Shown here: positions 51,397-59,647 of the stretch, in pieces | Layout: every line of letters starts with the position of its first letter | Position numbering within the stretch: position 1 is the stretch's first letter | Assembly (NCBI RefSeq): GCF_021261315.1 | Contig: NZ_JAJSAX010000006.1 | Coordinates: forward strand, 124,001 to 188,000 | Length of the DNA stretch: 64,000 bases | Origin: Epilithonimonas sp. JDS | Lineage (GTDB): Bacteria; Bacteroidota; Bacteroidia; Flavobacteriales; Weeksellaceae | Reading direction: 5' to 3' | The notes under the pieces: generated by a model | What the model was told of the DNA's origin: nothing | What the model saw: the letters and a program-made list of their open reading frames with translations, nothing else | Database searches by the model: none | Translations under genes and position numbers: made by a program

Positions 51397-51939
51397 TTAC
51401 TCATCCTTTTTCGAAGGCACCAAGAAAACATCCATCAAACCTTCCGGTAAAAACATTTTGATGAATTTCTCTTCACGATTTACCTCAAGAATCCAATCTT
51501 TGATAAGTGGAATGATGATTTCTTTTCCGGCAAGATTCAGAATGAAATAATTCTGAGCCGTCATATCGTTGATGGAAACAATCGTTCCGCAAGATTTTCC
51601 ATCCTCTTCACGGATTTCGAAACCGACAACCTCGTGGTAATAGAATTTTTTCCCCGTCAAAGGCGGAAGGGTAGAAAGTGGGAGGTAAACACCTTTCCCA
51701 ATGGTCTGATTCACCAAGGCTTCGGAAGAATTTTTGAAAGAAAGGATTTTTGTGTCGCCTCTCTGCCACTGCTGTTTTTCAACAAAAAACGGAACCAGCA
51801 ATCCATTGATTTCCAAAAAAATCGATGTCAGTTTATCGTACATTTCAGGTTGGTCTGTGTCCAATTTCAGGATGACGTTTCCTTGCAGTCCGTGCGTTCT
51901 GGTAATGGTTCCTAAAAAATAGCAGTCTTCTTTTCTCAT
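51397..51939 (-). CDS. rimM: Ribosome maturation factor RimM
   Basis: A 180-residue protein needed for 30S head assembly (16S processing near S19). The N-terminal beta-barrel starts CYFLGTITRTHGLQGNVILK, the RimM signature, and the C-terminal PRC-like barrel contains FYYHEVVGFEI and IPLIKDWILEVN. The frame stays open for 19 more residues, but the ATG at 51939 (MRKEDCYF) is at the usual position. It lies downstream of rpsP, from which it is separated by a hairpin and an 18-bp palindrome. Confidence 0.93.
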   Translation of the reverse strand: MRKEDCYFLGTITRTHGLQGNVILKLDTDQPEMYDKLTSIFLEINGLLVPFFVEKQQWQRGDTKILSFKNSSEALVNQTIGKGVYLPLSTLPPLTGKKFYYHEVVGFEIREEDGKSCGTIVSINDMTAQNYFILNLAGKEIIIPLIKDWILEVNREEKFIKMFLPEGLMDVFLVPSKKDE

Positions 51940-51963
51940 TATTTCAAAGATTAATTTTCTTCT

Positions 51964-52020
51964 TTCCCCAGCCCTAAAGGGTGGAATGAAAATCAATTTG
52001 CTCCCTTTAGGGCTGGGGAA
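51964..52020. repeat. Long inverted repeat between rpsP and rimM
   Basis: TTCCCCAGCCCTAAAGGG (51964-51981) and CCCTTTAGGGCTGGGGAA (52003-52020) form a perfect 18-bp stem with a 21-nt loop. It has no T-run in the rimM direction. GC-rich in an AT-rich genome, it looks like a dispersed palindromic element. Confidence 0.8.
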
Positions 52021-52043
52021 ACAAATTGATTTTTATTAAACAA

Positions 52044-52070
52044 CAAAGACACGAGATTATCGTGTCTTTG
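52044..52070 (-). terminator. Hairpin after rpsP, probable terminator or attenuator
   Basis: CAAAGACACGA pairs with TCGTGTCTTTG around GATTA; on the minus strand TTGTTT follows. It lies 23 bp after the rpsP stop. Confidence 0.65.
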
Positions 52071-52093
52071 AGATTGTATCTTTTTGTAAAGAA

Positions 52094-52666
52094 TTACGCC
52101 TGAGTTTCTTCAGTTCCTTCTGCTTCAGCAGTTGGTTCTTCAGTCGCAGTTTCTTCAGTTGCAACTTCTTCAGCAGGTGCGTTTGCAGCCTCTTCAGCAG
52201 CTTTTGCATCAGCTTCAGCTTTCGCAGCAGCGTCAATTCTTGCTTGGTTTACTTTGGCTTCAGCTTCCAAAGCCGCTTTCTTAGCGTCAGATTTTGCTGT
52301 AGATAAACCTTCAACTTTACCTTGTACTTTAGCATCTTTAGCGTCAACCCAAGCAGCGAATCTCTTCTCAGCTTCAGCCTCGTCAAAAGCACCTTTAGCC
52401 ACACCACCTTGAAGGTGTTTTTTGTACAAAGCACCTTTGTAAGAAAGGATAGCTCTTGCAGTGTCAGTTGGCTGTGCACCGTTGTTCAACCATTTAACAG
52501 CAGAATCAACGTTCAAATCGATAGTTGCTGGGTTTGTAATTGGGTTGTAAGTACCTAATTTTTCGATGAATCTACCATCTCTTCTAGCTCTTGCATCCGC
52601 AACTACGATGTGGAAGAAAGGTTTTCCTTTCGAACCGTGTCTTTGTAATCTGATTTTTACTGACAT
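52094..52666 (-). CDS. rpsP: 30S ribosomal protein S16 with a long acidic/Ala tail
   Basis: A 190-residue protein. Residues 1-82 are ordinary S16 ([62 protein letters not shown]). The remaining 100 residues are a tail: a helical Lys/Ala section, then [22 protein letters not shown]. Usual S16 has 80-90 residues; tails of this type are common in Bacteroidota. Its -7 box lies 47 bp upstream. It is expected next to rimM and trmD; here trmD is 4.8 kb away on the same strand. Confidence 0.94.
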   Translation of the reverse strand: MSVKIRLQRHGSKGKPFFHIVVADARARRDGRFIEKLGTYNPITNPATIDLNVDSAVKWLNNGAQPTDTARAILSYKGALYKKHLQGGVAKGAFDEAEAEKRFAAWVDAKDAKVQGKVEGLSTAKSDAKKAALEAEAKVNQARIDAAAKAEADAKAAEEAANAPAEEVATEETATEEPTAEAEGTEETQA

Positions 52667-52713
52667 ATAATTTTAAAATTGTGGGAACACGTCCCGGTTA
52701 AATATTAAGTGTG

Positions 52714-52721
52714 CAAAGATA
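52714..52721 (-). promoter_or_regulatory. -7 box of rpsP
   Basis: The minus strand reads TATCTTTG, 48 bp upstream of the ATG at 52666. Confidence 0.6.
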
Positions 52722-52751
52722 TACAAAATTTTCGATTACGAAAAATTTTAG

Positions 52752-52778
52752 TTAGAAGTTGGAAGTCAGATGTCAGAA
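52752..52778. repeat. GAAGT-type short repeat
   Basis: GAAGTTGGAAGTCAGATG followed by TCAGAAG, a reverse-oriented relative of the CTTCC stretches at 3570-3602 and 12164-12182. Confidence 0.4.
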
Positions 52779-52823
52779 GTTTTTTCAAACCTCGAATATC
52801 GAATAAAAAAACTTTGAATCTTC

Positions 52824-52912
52824 GGAGCCGGGAACCTGCTTTCCGTTGCAATTCCTCGCGCCTGGCTTTTCCCAACGCCTGCTGTGGGATTTCCACTGCA
52901 ATCAGGGCTATG
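52824..52912 (-). repeat. Structured intergenic repeat family A, copy 4
   Basis: On the minus strand: closing helix AGCC (52906-52909) with GGCT (52826-52829), the shared block GCAGTGGAAATCC, an inner AATCC/GGAATT pairing, and the block ATTGCAACGGAAAGCAGG. The loop differs from the other copies. Confidence 0.7.
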
Positions 52913-53068
52913 GGATTTGTCATCCAATCAACAATTCTTGAAAATTTAGATAGTTATGAACAATTCTAATCAAACAATTAAGTCATCAAAGAATGGAAGA
53001 TTTCCAAAACTTATGTGTCCTTAATTGAACTACCTCACAAATCTTATCATCAACTTAAGTGTTAAAAA

Positions 53069-53088
53069 CTTTTGTGACTTTTGTGGTT
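53069..53088 (-). repeat. Solo arm, family B-like
   Basis: CTTTTGTGACTTTTGTGGTT is the exact reverse complement of 18848-18867. Confidence 0.6.
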
Positions 53089-53095
53089 AAAAACA

Positions 53096-54388
53096 TTATT
53101 TTAAAGCTTTCTTATAAGTCTCCAAAGCTCTTTCCCTCGCAAATTTATGCTCCACGATTCGGTTCTCCACAATGTCTTTTTCAAAATCAGGATTCCATTT
53201 TCGGATGTACTTCAAATCTTTGTCAAACTTTTTCGTCTGCTCATCTGGATTGAAAACCCGGAAATACGGCGCCGCATCGCAACCACAACCTGCCGCCCAT
53301 TGCCAGTTTCCGTTGTTGGCTGACAAATCATAGTCCAACAATTTCTTCGCAAAATAAGCTTCGCCCCAGCGCCAGTCAATCAAAAGATGTTTTGTGAGAA
53401 AACTCGCAGTGACCATTCGGATTCTGTTGTGCATTCTGCCGGTTTGGTTTAGTTGGCGCATTCCTGCATCTACGATGGGATACCCAGTTTCGCCGTTGCT
53501 CCATTTTTCAAATTCGGATTCGTTGTTCCGCCACGGGATATTTTCGTATTTCTCTTTGAAACAATAATTGACAACCTTCGGAAAGTGAAATAGGATTTGC
53601 ATAAAGAACTCCCGCCAAATCAATTCATTAAGCCAAGTTTCGTTGTGACTTAAGGCGAATTTCACGCATTTGCGAACGGAGATGGTTCCAAACCTGAGCG
53701 CAATTCCCAAATGCGTCGTCGCATCCAAAGCCGGGAAATCTCTTTTTTTATCGTAGTCATCTATGATTTTCGATTCCAGCGTTGGTTCTTCAAAATCAAA
53801 ATCTGTTTTCTCAAATCCGATTTCTTTTAAGCTCAGTATTTTCTTCGAAGGTAAATTCAGAAATTGGGTTTTATCAATCTTAACCGATTTGTAACCGTCT
53901 TCGGTCAGAAGTTTTTTCCATTTGTTGGAGAAAGGTGTGTAAACCGTGTAAGGTTCGCCGTTGTCTTTTGAAACTTCATTTTTTTCAAATATAACTTGGT
54001 CTTTAAAATCAACGAAATCAATCTTTTTAGTATTGAGAAATTTATTTATTTCCTCATCTCTTTTAATAGCTGACGGTTCATAATCCCGATTGCAATAGAC
54101 GGATTTCAAATCATAATCCTTCTGCAGTTGTTTGAAAATTTCCAATGGTTTTCCGTGGAAAGTCAGAAGATTGCTTCCGGATTCTTTCAGTTCAAGATTG
54201 ATTTTTTCCAAAACCTGATGAATGTAATCGACACGTCGGTCATATTTATCTTCAAGCTGCCCCAGGATTTCCTTATCGAAAATAAAAATCGGAATCACTT
54301 TCTCGACGGACTTCAAAGCTTCGTACAGACCTTTGTTGTCTTCCAAACGAAGGTCGCGTCGAAACCAGAATATTGAAACTTTTTGCAT
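53096..54388 (-). CDS. phrB: Deoxyribodipyrimidine photolyase/cryptochrome
   Basis: A 430-residue flavoprotein that uses blue light to split pyrimidine dimers. The N-terminal antenna domain starts VSIFWFRRDLRLEDNKGL. The FAD domain holds WREFFMQILFHFPKVV, WSNGETGYPIVDAGMRQLNQTG, RMHNRIRMVTASFLTKHLLIDWRWGE and DYDLSANNGNWQWAAGCGCDAAPYFRVFNP with the electron-transfer Trp residues. All are typical of class I CPD photolyases; a cryptochrome role cannot be excluded. It stands alone on the minus strand. Confidence 0.94.
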   Translation of the reverse strand: MQKVSIFWFRRDLRLEDNKGLYEALKSVEKVIPIFIFDKEILGQLEDKYDRRVDYIHQVLEKINLELKESGSNLLTFHGKPLEIFKQLQKDYDLKSVYCNRDYEPSAIKRDEEINKFLNTKKIDFVDFKDQVIFEKNEVSKDNGEPYTVYTPFSNKWKKLLTEDGYKSVKIDKTQFLNLPSKKILSLKEIGFEKTDFDFEEPTLESKIIDDYDKKRDFPALDATTHLGIALRFGTISVRKCVKFALSHNETWLNELIWREFFMQILFHFPKVVNYCFKEKYENIPWRNNESEFEKWSNGETGYPIVDAGMRQLNQTGRMHNRIRMVTASFLTKHLLIDWRWGEAYFAKKLLDYDLSANNGNWQWAAGCGCDAAPYFRVFNPDEQTKKFDKDLKYIRKWNPDFEKDIVENRIVEHKFARERALETYKKALK

Positions 54389-54434
54389 TGATGAAGTTTA
54401 AAATGAATTAAGAATTTAAATGTCATAAATATTT

Positions 54435-54505
54435 CTCGCTGATTGGGCAGATTTTGCAGATTAACCGATAATGAAAATTTGCTGGATTTGCTAAATCTGC
54501 GAGAG
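54435..54505. repeat. Repeat family C, inverted copy 2
   Basis: The left arm CTCGCTGATTGGGCAGATTT (54435 on, ending TGCAGATT) faces the right arm TTTGCTGGATTTGCTAAATC followed by TGCGAGAG. It separates the photolyase gene from the nitroreductase-like gene. Confidence 0.75.
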
Positions 54506-54527
54506 TAAAAAATTTATGAAATAAAAA

Positions 54528-55040
54528 TTATTCCAAACTTCCCATATAGAGCAATCCCAAACATTGCTGGTTTTCTTCGATGGTCAAAGCATTTTTCAGT
54601 TGCTCAACGATTTTTGGTGAACTCCAGTAGCAACCGATATTATTTGCCGTACAAGTCAAATACATATTCTGAACCGCCATAGAAACGGCCGAAATCTCCT
54701 CCCAATCCGGAACCAATCCACTGAAATTGACAACAATTGAAACCACAACATTCGCCTTCGAAATCTTGAATCCAATATCATCATATTTCTTTTGAAGAAA
54801 CTGAGCTTCCGCCGTCGAATTTTTATAAATATTTTGAAGTTCCAATCCAAGCTTTTGTTTTTCCTCACCTTTGAAAGTCTTGAAACGCCAAGGTTTTGTG
54901 CGCTTGTGATTGGGCGCCAGAACGGCGTTGCTTAGTATTTCGTCAAGAATATGTTGAGGGATTTCTTTGTCGGTGTAATCTTTTGGGAAGATGCTTCTGC
55001 GCTCTTCTATGATGTTTTTTAAAATTTTAGCGTTTTCCAT
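54528..55040 (-). CDS. Nitroreductase family protein (YdjA-like)
   Basis: A 170-residue FMN oxidoreductase. The start MENAKILKNIIEERRSIFPKDYTDKEIP and LSNAVLAPNHKRTKPWRFKTF with FMN-binding residues match the short YdjA/nitroreductase group; the C-terminal LGLLYMGSLE is the flavin-near end. The frame runs 35 codons further upstream, but it crosses the -7 box TATCTTTG (55044-55051), so the ATG at 55040 is right and the mRNA would start at or beside it. Substrate unknown. Confidence 0.88.
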   Translation of the reverse strand: MENAKILKNIIEERRSIFPKDYTDKEIPQHILDEILSNAVLAPNHKRTKPWRFKTFKGEEKQKLGLELQNIYKNSTAEAQFLQKKYDDIGFKISKANVVVSIVVNFSGLVPDWEEISAVSMAVQNMYLTCTANNIGCYWSSPKIVEQLKNALTIEENQQCLGLLYMGSLE

Positions 55041-55043
55041 ATT

Positions 55044-55051
55044 CAAAGATA
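55044..55051 (-). promoter_or_regulatory. -7 box abutting the nitroreductase start codon (leaderless promoter)
   Basis: The minus strand reads TATCTTTG-AAT-ATG, with three bases between box and start codon. Confidence 0.6.
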
Positions 55052-55157
55052 CGGGAAGAAAGATAAAAGAGCAAAGAGGAAAGAAAAAAGAGTCAAGTAG
55101 TAACCACCCCGTCAAAAATTTTTCAAATTTTCGCCACCCCTCCAAAGGATGGGAATT

Positions 55158-55607
55158 TTAAAACACCTCCACAATTTCCTGTCCGATTTTATTGAGGACA
55201 AAGGAATCGCCGGCTTGCATTCCCATCATCGTTTGTGCCATTGGACTTTCTGGCGAGATGGCGTAGAAGCGGTCGCCTTGGAAGAAAAATTCCCCCAAAG
55301 AAACCGATATGTAAAAACGGGCTTTGTTTGTGATGACCAGCGAACCGAGTTTCACCTTGTCGGAAACGGAGTTCAGGACTCTTCGCATTTCGCGTTGCAT
55401 ATTTTTCAGCGAAACCATTTGTTTGTCCAAGAGATAAATTTCCTCCTGGATTTCTTCTCTTATCGAATCGTATTTTGAAGTTTTCTTGATGTCCCGGCTG
55501 GCTTCCAGAGAGAAATTGAGGTAAAACTCAAGCGTCTTCACTTTCCCCGAAATGCTGTCATTCACAAAATTGCGCAACTCACTTTTATCGTAAACCGTCT
55601 TCTGCAT
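55158..55607 (-). CDS. GreA/GreB-like transcription factor
   Basis: A 149-residue cytosolic protein. The N-terminal half (1-80) is a coiled coil (IREEIQEEIYLLDKQMVSLKNM), and the C-terminal half (about 85-149) is the GreA/B FKBP-like domain: VKLGSLVITNKARFYISVSL, YAISPESPMAQTMMGMQAGD, then FVLN. Gre factors restart backtracked RNA polymerase by stimulating transcript cleavage. This protein lacks the normal N-terminal acidic tip, so it may act differently. Common in Bacteroidota. Confidence 0.82.
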   Translation of the reverse strand: MQKTVYDKSELRNFVNDSISGKVKTLEFYLNFSLEASRDIKKTSKYDSIREEIQEEIYLLDKQMVSLKNMQREMRRVLNSVSDKVKLGSLVITNKARFYISVSLGEFFFQGDRFYAISPESPMAQTMMGMQAGDSFVLNKIGQEIVEVF

Positions 55608-55657
55608 AAATCCAATTTTGAATAAAGATAAAAATTATTTTTTGGAATCGAAATATT

Positions 55658-55694
55658 AGCCTTATCAAGGTTTTGAACCTTGACAAGGCTTTTT
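55658..55694 (+). terminator. Hairpin with T-run on the plus strand, no plus-strand gene before it
   Basis: AGCCTT-CAAGGTT pairs with AACCTTG-AAGGCT, followed by TTTTT. The flanking genes are both on the minus strand. It may act in reverse without a T-run, or be a dispersed palindrome. Confidence 0.5.
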
Positions 55695-55713
55695 GTCTTT
55701 TGTCATTGAGATT

Positions 55714-56388
55714 TTACTGACTCAATTCATAATTTCGTTTCGCCCACATTTTGCAAGGTTTTATCCATTCATCAGAAGCGATGTATAGAAATCCGTGTTT
55801 CAATCCTGTGTTCAATTCGATTTCTTTAAAATGATTAACTTTTAACTTCGAAGTTTCCTTTCGCCTAATTGCTGAAACACCAAATATGTCAGATTTCTCA
55901 TAGATTGTCAAAATATTCCCACAGAACTGGATTGTTGGAATTTCTTCAATATCAGAATCCTGAAAACTGCCGATGAAAACAAAATTCAAATCCGGATTTT
56001 TCGCAAAAGTGGAAACAAATTGTGCAATGTAACCACCTTTTGAAGTTCCGATAACCGTGATGTGATTGGGCTGAACACCTTTTGAAATTAAACTGTCGAT
56101 TTGAGAAACGACTTTGTTTGCAAATGCACGTTCATTGGCTTTTGGATTTCTTTTTTCGCTGAAAACCACAAAGCCGTCATTTTTGAAAGACTGTAAAATG
56201 CCTTTGTAATCAACTGTTACGTTGTATTTATCTGCGAAAGTTCCATCTGGATTTTCTTCCAGAAATTTATTATGAATAAAGAAAATATAATCTTTTTCGG
56301 TTTCAGATTTTTGAGCTTCTTTATTGGAATTACAGCTGGTAAAAATCAGAAAAAGTACAAGCGGAATAAGGTTTATAAGCTTTTTCAT
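55714..56388 (-). CDS. Lipid-anchored alpha/beta hydrolase
   Basis: A 224-residue lipoprotein (LVLFLIFTSC, Cys19). The alpha/beta hydrolase fold is shown by YIFFIHNKF at the first strand, GTSKGGYIAQFV with Ser116 as nucleophile, LNFVFIGSFQDSD, and the His in TGLKHGFLY (about 198). Substrate unknown. It follows the upstream serine hydrolase gene by a single base; both may act on peptidoglycan or ester substrates at the envelope. Confidence 0.82.
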   Translation of the reverse strand: MKKLINLIPLVLFLIFTSCNSNKEAQKSETEKDYIFFIHNKFLEENPDGTFADKYNVTVDYKGILQSFKNDGFVVFSEKRNPKANERAFANKVVSQIDSLISKGVQPNHITVIGTSKGGYIAQFVSTFAKNPDLNFVFIGSFQDSDIEEIPTIQFCGNILTIYEKSDIFGVSAIRRKETSKLKVNHFKEIELNTGLKHGFLYIASDEWIKPCKMWAKRNYELSQ

Positions 56389-56389
56389 A

Positions 56390-57445
56390 TTATTTTAGAA
56401 GTTTACTTTCTAATACAATTTTTCTGATTTCCTGCTCAAAATAATAAGCAATATCAAAATTCTCATTCGCCACATTTTCCATTACTATGATGCTCGTTTT
56501 GGTCTTCGGATAATATAAATTGACCGCCGTAAAACCTTCACCTGGATGAAAACCTGTGTGCCCAATTTCGTTGATGTTGCCCTTGTCATTGATTCTCAAA
56601 CCGTAGCCATAACCAATCGGATTTTCACCAAAGAGTTGATGTGTTGCCGTTACAGAATAATTGGTCATTAATTTATAAGTTTCTAGTTTCAAAAGTTTGC
56701 CGTTGTGCAAAGCTTCGTTCCATTTGGCTAAATCGGGTGCGGTCACAATCAGATGACTTCCAAAATAATACGAAGTATCAAAACTTGATTTTTCATTCAT
56801 TTTGAAACTGCCGTCTTTTCTAATGGTGTGGCCTTTTGTCAAAAGTTTACTATTGTTTTCGTTAGGATAAGCACTGTCATTCATTTTGCATTTTTTGAAT
56901 AATGCCGTCACCAATTCCTCGTAACTTTTCCCACTTTGTTTTTCCAAGACCAATCCCGCGACAGAATATCCGACATTGGAATAACTGAATTCCGTTCCCG
57001 TTTTCAATTTCAAAGTTGGTTTCAAATCATCGCTGTAAAGTCCCGAAGTATGATTCAATAAGTGATGAACGGTAATGGTATCTGCCCACGAATATTCGAA
57101 ATCCGGCAAATATTTCCGAATTGGGACGTGCAAATCAATCGTTCCTTTTTCAACTTCTTGCAAAATCAAGGTTGCTGTAATCTGCTTGGCGATGGACATT
57201 GTCGAAAATCTATCCTTAATTTTCAAAGGCGTTTTCTTGTTGAAATCCACGTAACCAAAAGCCTTAGAATATTTTTCTTTTCCATTTTGTTGAATGAAAA
57301 CAACGCCGTTGAAAGTTCGTAGCGTTTTGCCCTTGATTAAGCTGTCGATTTTGGATGAATAATCGTCTTTTCGTTGTGCTTCGGCTTTACAAGATGTCAA
57401 TAAAATAGCGACAACAAAGCCAGCCAATTTGAAAAAGTGTCTCAT
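56390..57445 (-). CDS. Exported serine hydrolase (beta-lactamase class C-like)
   Basis: A 351-residue envelope protein with a lipobox-like signal (VAILLTSC, Cys19). The Ser-x-x-Lys pair is Ser84/Lys87 in STMSIAKQ and YSN is 155-157; the GHTG-type motif IGHTGFHPGEG completes the site. Members hydrolyse esters, D-peptides or beta-lactams; none can be favoured from sequence. The stop is one base from the start of the alpha/beta hydrolase gene, so the two form one unit. Confidence 0.9.
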   Translation of the reverse strand: MRHFFKLAGFVVAILLTSCKAEAQRKDDYSSKIDSLIKGKTLRTFNGVVFIQQNGKEKYSKAFGYVDFNKKTPLKIKDRFSTMSIAKQITATLILQEVEKGTIDLHVPIRKYLPDFEYSWADTITVHHLLNHTSGLYSDDLKPTLKLKTGTEFSYSNVGYSVAGLVLEKQSGKSYEELVTALFKKCKMNDSAYPNENNSKLLTKGHTIRKDGSFKMNEKSSFDTSYYFGSHLIVTAPDLAKWNEALHNGKLLKLETYKLMTNYSVTATHQLFGENPIGYGYGLRINDKGNINEIGHTGFHPGEGFTAVNLYYPKTKTSIIVMENVANENFDIAYYFEQEIRKIVLESKLLK

Positions 57446-57488
57446 TTGTGTTTTTGAAATTGGTTAAAAGTTTGGTTTTTTCCTGAAA

Positions 57489-58163
57489 TTATTCCAAAAG
57501 GTCAGGTCGTCTTTCCTTCGTCACTCTCACTGCTTCATCGTGCAACCAATCTTCAATGGCTGAAGTATTTCCGCTTAACAAGATTTTTGGAACAGATAAA
57601 CCTTTGTAAGTTTCTGGTCTTGTGTAGATTGGAGGCGAAAGAAGATTATCTTGGAAACTATCCGTCAAAGCACTTTGTTCATCATTCAAAACGCCAGGCA
57701 AAAGTCGGATGACGGAATCTGCCAAAACACAGGCCGCCAATTCTCCGCCAGTCAAAACGTAGTCGCCGATGGAAATTTCTTTCGTGATGTGAAGGTCACG
57801 AACTCGTTGGTCAACGCCTTTGTAATGTCCACAAAGGAAAATCAGATTTTTTTTGATAGATAAAGTATTCGCAATTCTTTGATTCAAAGTTTCGCCCTCT
57901 GGTGTGAGGTAGATGATCTCGTCGTAATCTCTTTGCGATTTTAGGTCGGAGATGCAGTTGTCCAAAGGTTCGACTGTCATTATCATTCCTGCGCCACCGC
58001 CGTACGGTTCGTCATCGACTTTGCGGTGTTTGTTGGTGCTCCAATCTCTGATATTGTGAAAATGCACTTCTGCCAATCCTTTTTCCATCGCTCTTTTCAA
58101 AATCGAGGTTTGGAATGGGCTTTCCATCAGTTCTGGAAGTACACTTATGATGTCTATTCGCAT
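57489..58163 (-). CDS. trmD: tRNA (guanine-N1)-methyltransferase
   Basis: A 224-residue SPOUT enzyme that methylates G37 of tRNAs with SAM, preventing frameshifts. The knot shows [56 protein letters not shown] and [18 protein letters not shown], then [11 protein letters not shown]. The frame extends 18 codons through repeat-like DNA; the ATG at 58163 matches the family start. trmD normally follows rpsP and rimM; here it lies upstream of them on the same strand with photolyase and hydrolase genes in between. Confidence 0.96.
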   Translation of the reverse strand: MRIDIISVLPELMESPFQTSILKRAMEKGLAEVHFHNIRDWSTNKHRKVDDEPYGGGAGMIMTVEPLDNCISDLKSQRDYDEIIYLTPEGETLNQRIANTLSIKKNLIFLCGHYKGVDQRVRDLHITKEISIGDYVLTGGELAACVLADSVIRLLPGVLNDEQSALTDSFQDNLLSPPIYTRPETYKGLSVPKILLSGNTSAIEDWLHDEAVRVTKERRPDLLE

Positions 58164-58167
58164 AATT

Positions 58168-58230
58168 ATAAATGATGAATGATGAATGATAAGTGATGAA
58201 TTGCAATCAATTATCATTTATCAACTATCG
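58168..58230. repeat. Tandem GATGAAT-type repeat upstream of trmD
   Basis: ATAAATGATGAATGATGAAT with further GATAAGTGATGAA, followed by an imperfect reverse match TTATCATTTATCAACT. It would form a weak hairpin in the trmD leader. Confidence 0.45.
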
Positions 58231-58236
58231 ATTATA

Positions 58237-59496
58237 TTACTGTTCTGTAGCGTTTTTTCTTGATGGCGCAATGATCAACCTTAATGAAGAATCTTTGTTG
58301 ATGTAACTCCACATCCAGTTGAAGAAAATGGCCAGCTTATTTCTAACGCTCAGAATCAGCATCAAATGTAAGAACATCCAGAAATACCAAGCAAGAAATC
58401 CCTGAAATTTAAATTTAGGAAGGTCGACAACTGCGCGGTGTTTTCCAATAGTCGCCATCGATCCACGGTCAATATATTCATATTCTGTCCAGTCTTTTTC
58501 CGACTCTTTTTTGAAATTCCTAGCCAGATTTTTCCCTTGATTAATGGCCACATTTGCTAACTGTGGATGCGCTTGTGGATACTTTGGCGTCTCCATATAT
58601 GCTATGTCGCCAATGGCAAAGATATTATCGAAACCTTTGACTTTGTTGTACCGGTCAACGATATATCGGTTTCTGACAAGGTTTTCTATATTAAAATCAT
58701 CAATGATATTTCCTGTAACGCCCGCTGCCCAGATTACATTATTGGTTGGGATAGAGTTACCGCTTTTCATATAAATCACTTCGCCGTCATAATCCGTCAC
58801 ACGTTCGTTTTTCATAAAGTTGACACCCAGCTGGATCAGATATTTCTCCGCTGCATCCTGAGATTCCTGGCTCATGGCGTCCAAAGGTTTGTCGCTCGAA
58901 CTTATTAGAATGATATTAAGATCGGAGAAATTCATTCTCGGATAATCTCTTGGCAAGATGCTGGATTTCATTTCAGAAAATGCACCTGCCAATTCCACGC
59001 CGGTTGGTCCGCTGCCTACAATTACGAGATTCCAGTTCCCATCATCACTGGCTTTCCTTTCAATAATCATTTTCTCGAAAGTCATTAAGATATGATTTCG
59101 GATCGTAATGGCTTCCTGGGTATTTTTCATTCCGAGCGCCAAATCCTGCATTTTTTCGTTGCCGAAAAAGTTGGTTTTACAGCCTGTTGCGATCACGAGT
59201 TTGTCATACGTGAAAACGCCGTCTTCGCCAATCACTTTGTTTTCGGACGGAATAATCTTTTTGACTTCAGTCATCCGGAATTGGATATTCTTAGATTTCT
59301 GAAAGATTTTTCTGAAAGGGAAGGAGATATTGGAAGGTTCGATTCTTCCTGTTGCCACTTGGTAGAAGAGAGGCTGGAACATATGGTGGTTCATTTTATC
59401 TATGACCATCACTTTATATTTTCCCTGATTATTAAGATTCCTTGCAAGCTGCAAACCTGCGAAACCACCTCCGATAATGACAATCTTTTCCCTCAT
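58237..59496 (-). CDS. NADH:quinone oxidoreductase type 2 (NDH-2-like)
   Basis: A 419-residue FAD enzyme that passes electrons from NADH to quinone without pumping protons. The FAD motif GGGFAGLQLA lies at residues 8-17; the NADH motif is VIVGSGPTGVELAGAFSEMK. The C-terminal hydrophobic stretch FLAWYFWMFLHLMLILSVRNKLAIFFNWMWSY fits membrane association. This is the standard NDH-2 design of Bacteroidota. A weak terminator lies beyond its upstream neighbour; no co-transcribed partner is evident. Confidence 0.93.
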   Translation of the reverse strand: MREKIVIIGGGFAGLQLARNLNNQGKYKVMVIDKMNHHMFQPLFYQVATGRIEPSNISFPFRKIFQKSKNIQFRMTEVKKIIPSENKVIGEDGVFTYDKLVIATGCKTNFFGNEKMQDLALGMKNTQEAITIRNHILMTFEKMIIERKASDDGNWNLVIVGSGPTGVELAGAFSEMKSSILPRDYPRMNFSDLNIILISSSDKPLDAMSQESQDAAEKYLIQLGVNFMKNERVTDYDGEVIYMKSGNSIPTNNVIWAAGVTGNIIDDFNIENLVRNRYIVDRYNKVKGFDNIFAIGDIAYMETPKYPQAHPQLANVAINQGKNLARNFKKESEKDWTEYEYIDRGSMATIGKHRAVVDLPKFKFQGFLAWYFWMFLHLMLILSVRNKLAIFFNWMWSYINKDSSLRLIIAPSRKNATEQ

Positions 59497-59588
59497 TGCG
59501 AATTTTTTATAAAATTAAGGTTTTTATTTGGCTTGTGAGTCAGCAAATATTATGCTTGAAATTTATTAAAAAAAACATTTTTTAAAAT

Positions 59589-59622
59589 AAAAAAGAGCCC
59601 TGCCAGAATAATCTGACAGGAC
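59589..59622 (-). terminator. Terminator of the B12 uptake operon
   Basis: GCCCTGCCAGA pairs with TCTGACAGGAC around ATAA; on the minus strand a T-rich tract follows. Confidence 0.78.
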
Positions 59623-59647
59623 CCCTAAAAACACAAATGATGAAAAA

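Larger units (their letters stand above)
52667..53095. other. 429-bp spacer: rpsP promoter and leader plus three repeats
   Basis: No gene is visible. The left part is the rpsP leader and promoter (-7 box at 52714-52721). Then come a GAAGTTGGAAGTCAG-type short repeat (52752-52778), a family A copy (52824-52912) and, at the right end, a family B-like arm (53069-53088). Confidence 0.7.

Noticed and set aside
55041-55145. A 35-residue extension of the nitroreductase-like protein
   Set aside because: It crosses the -7 box at 55044-55051 and is unlike the family; the ATG at 55040 fits.
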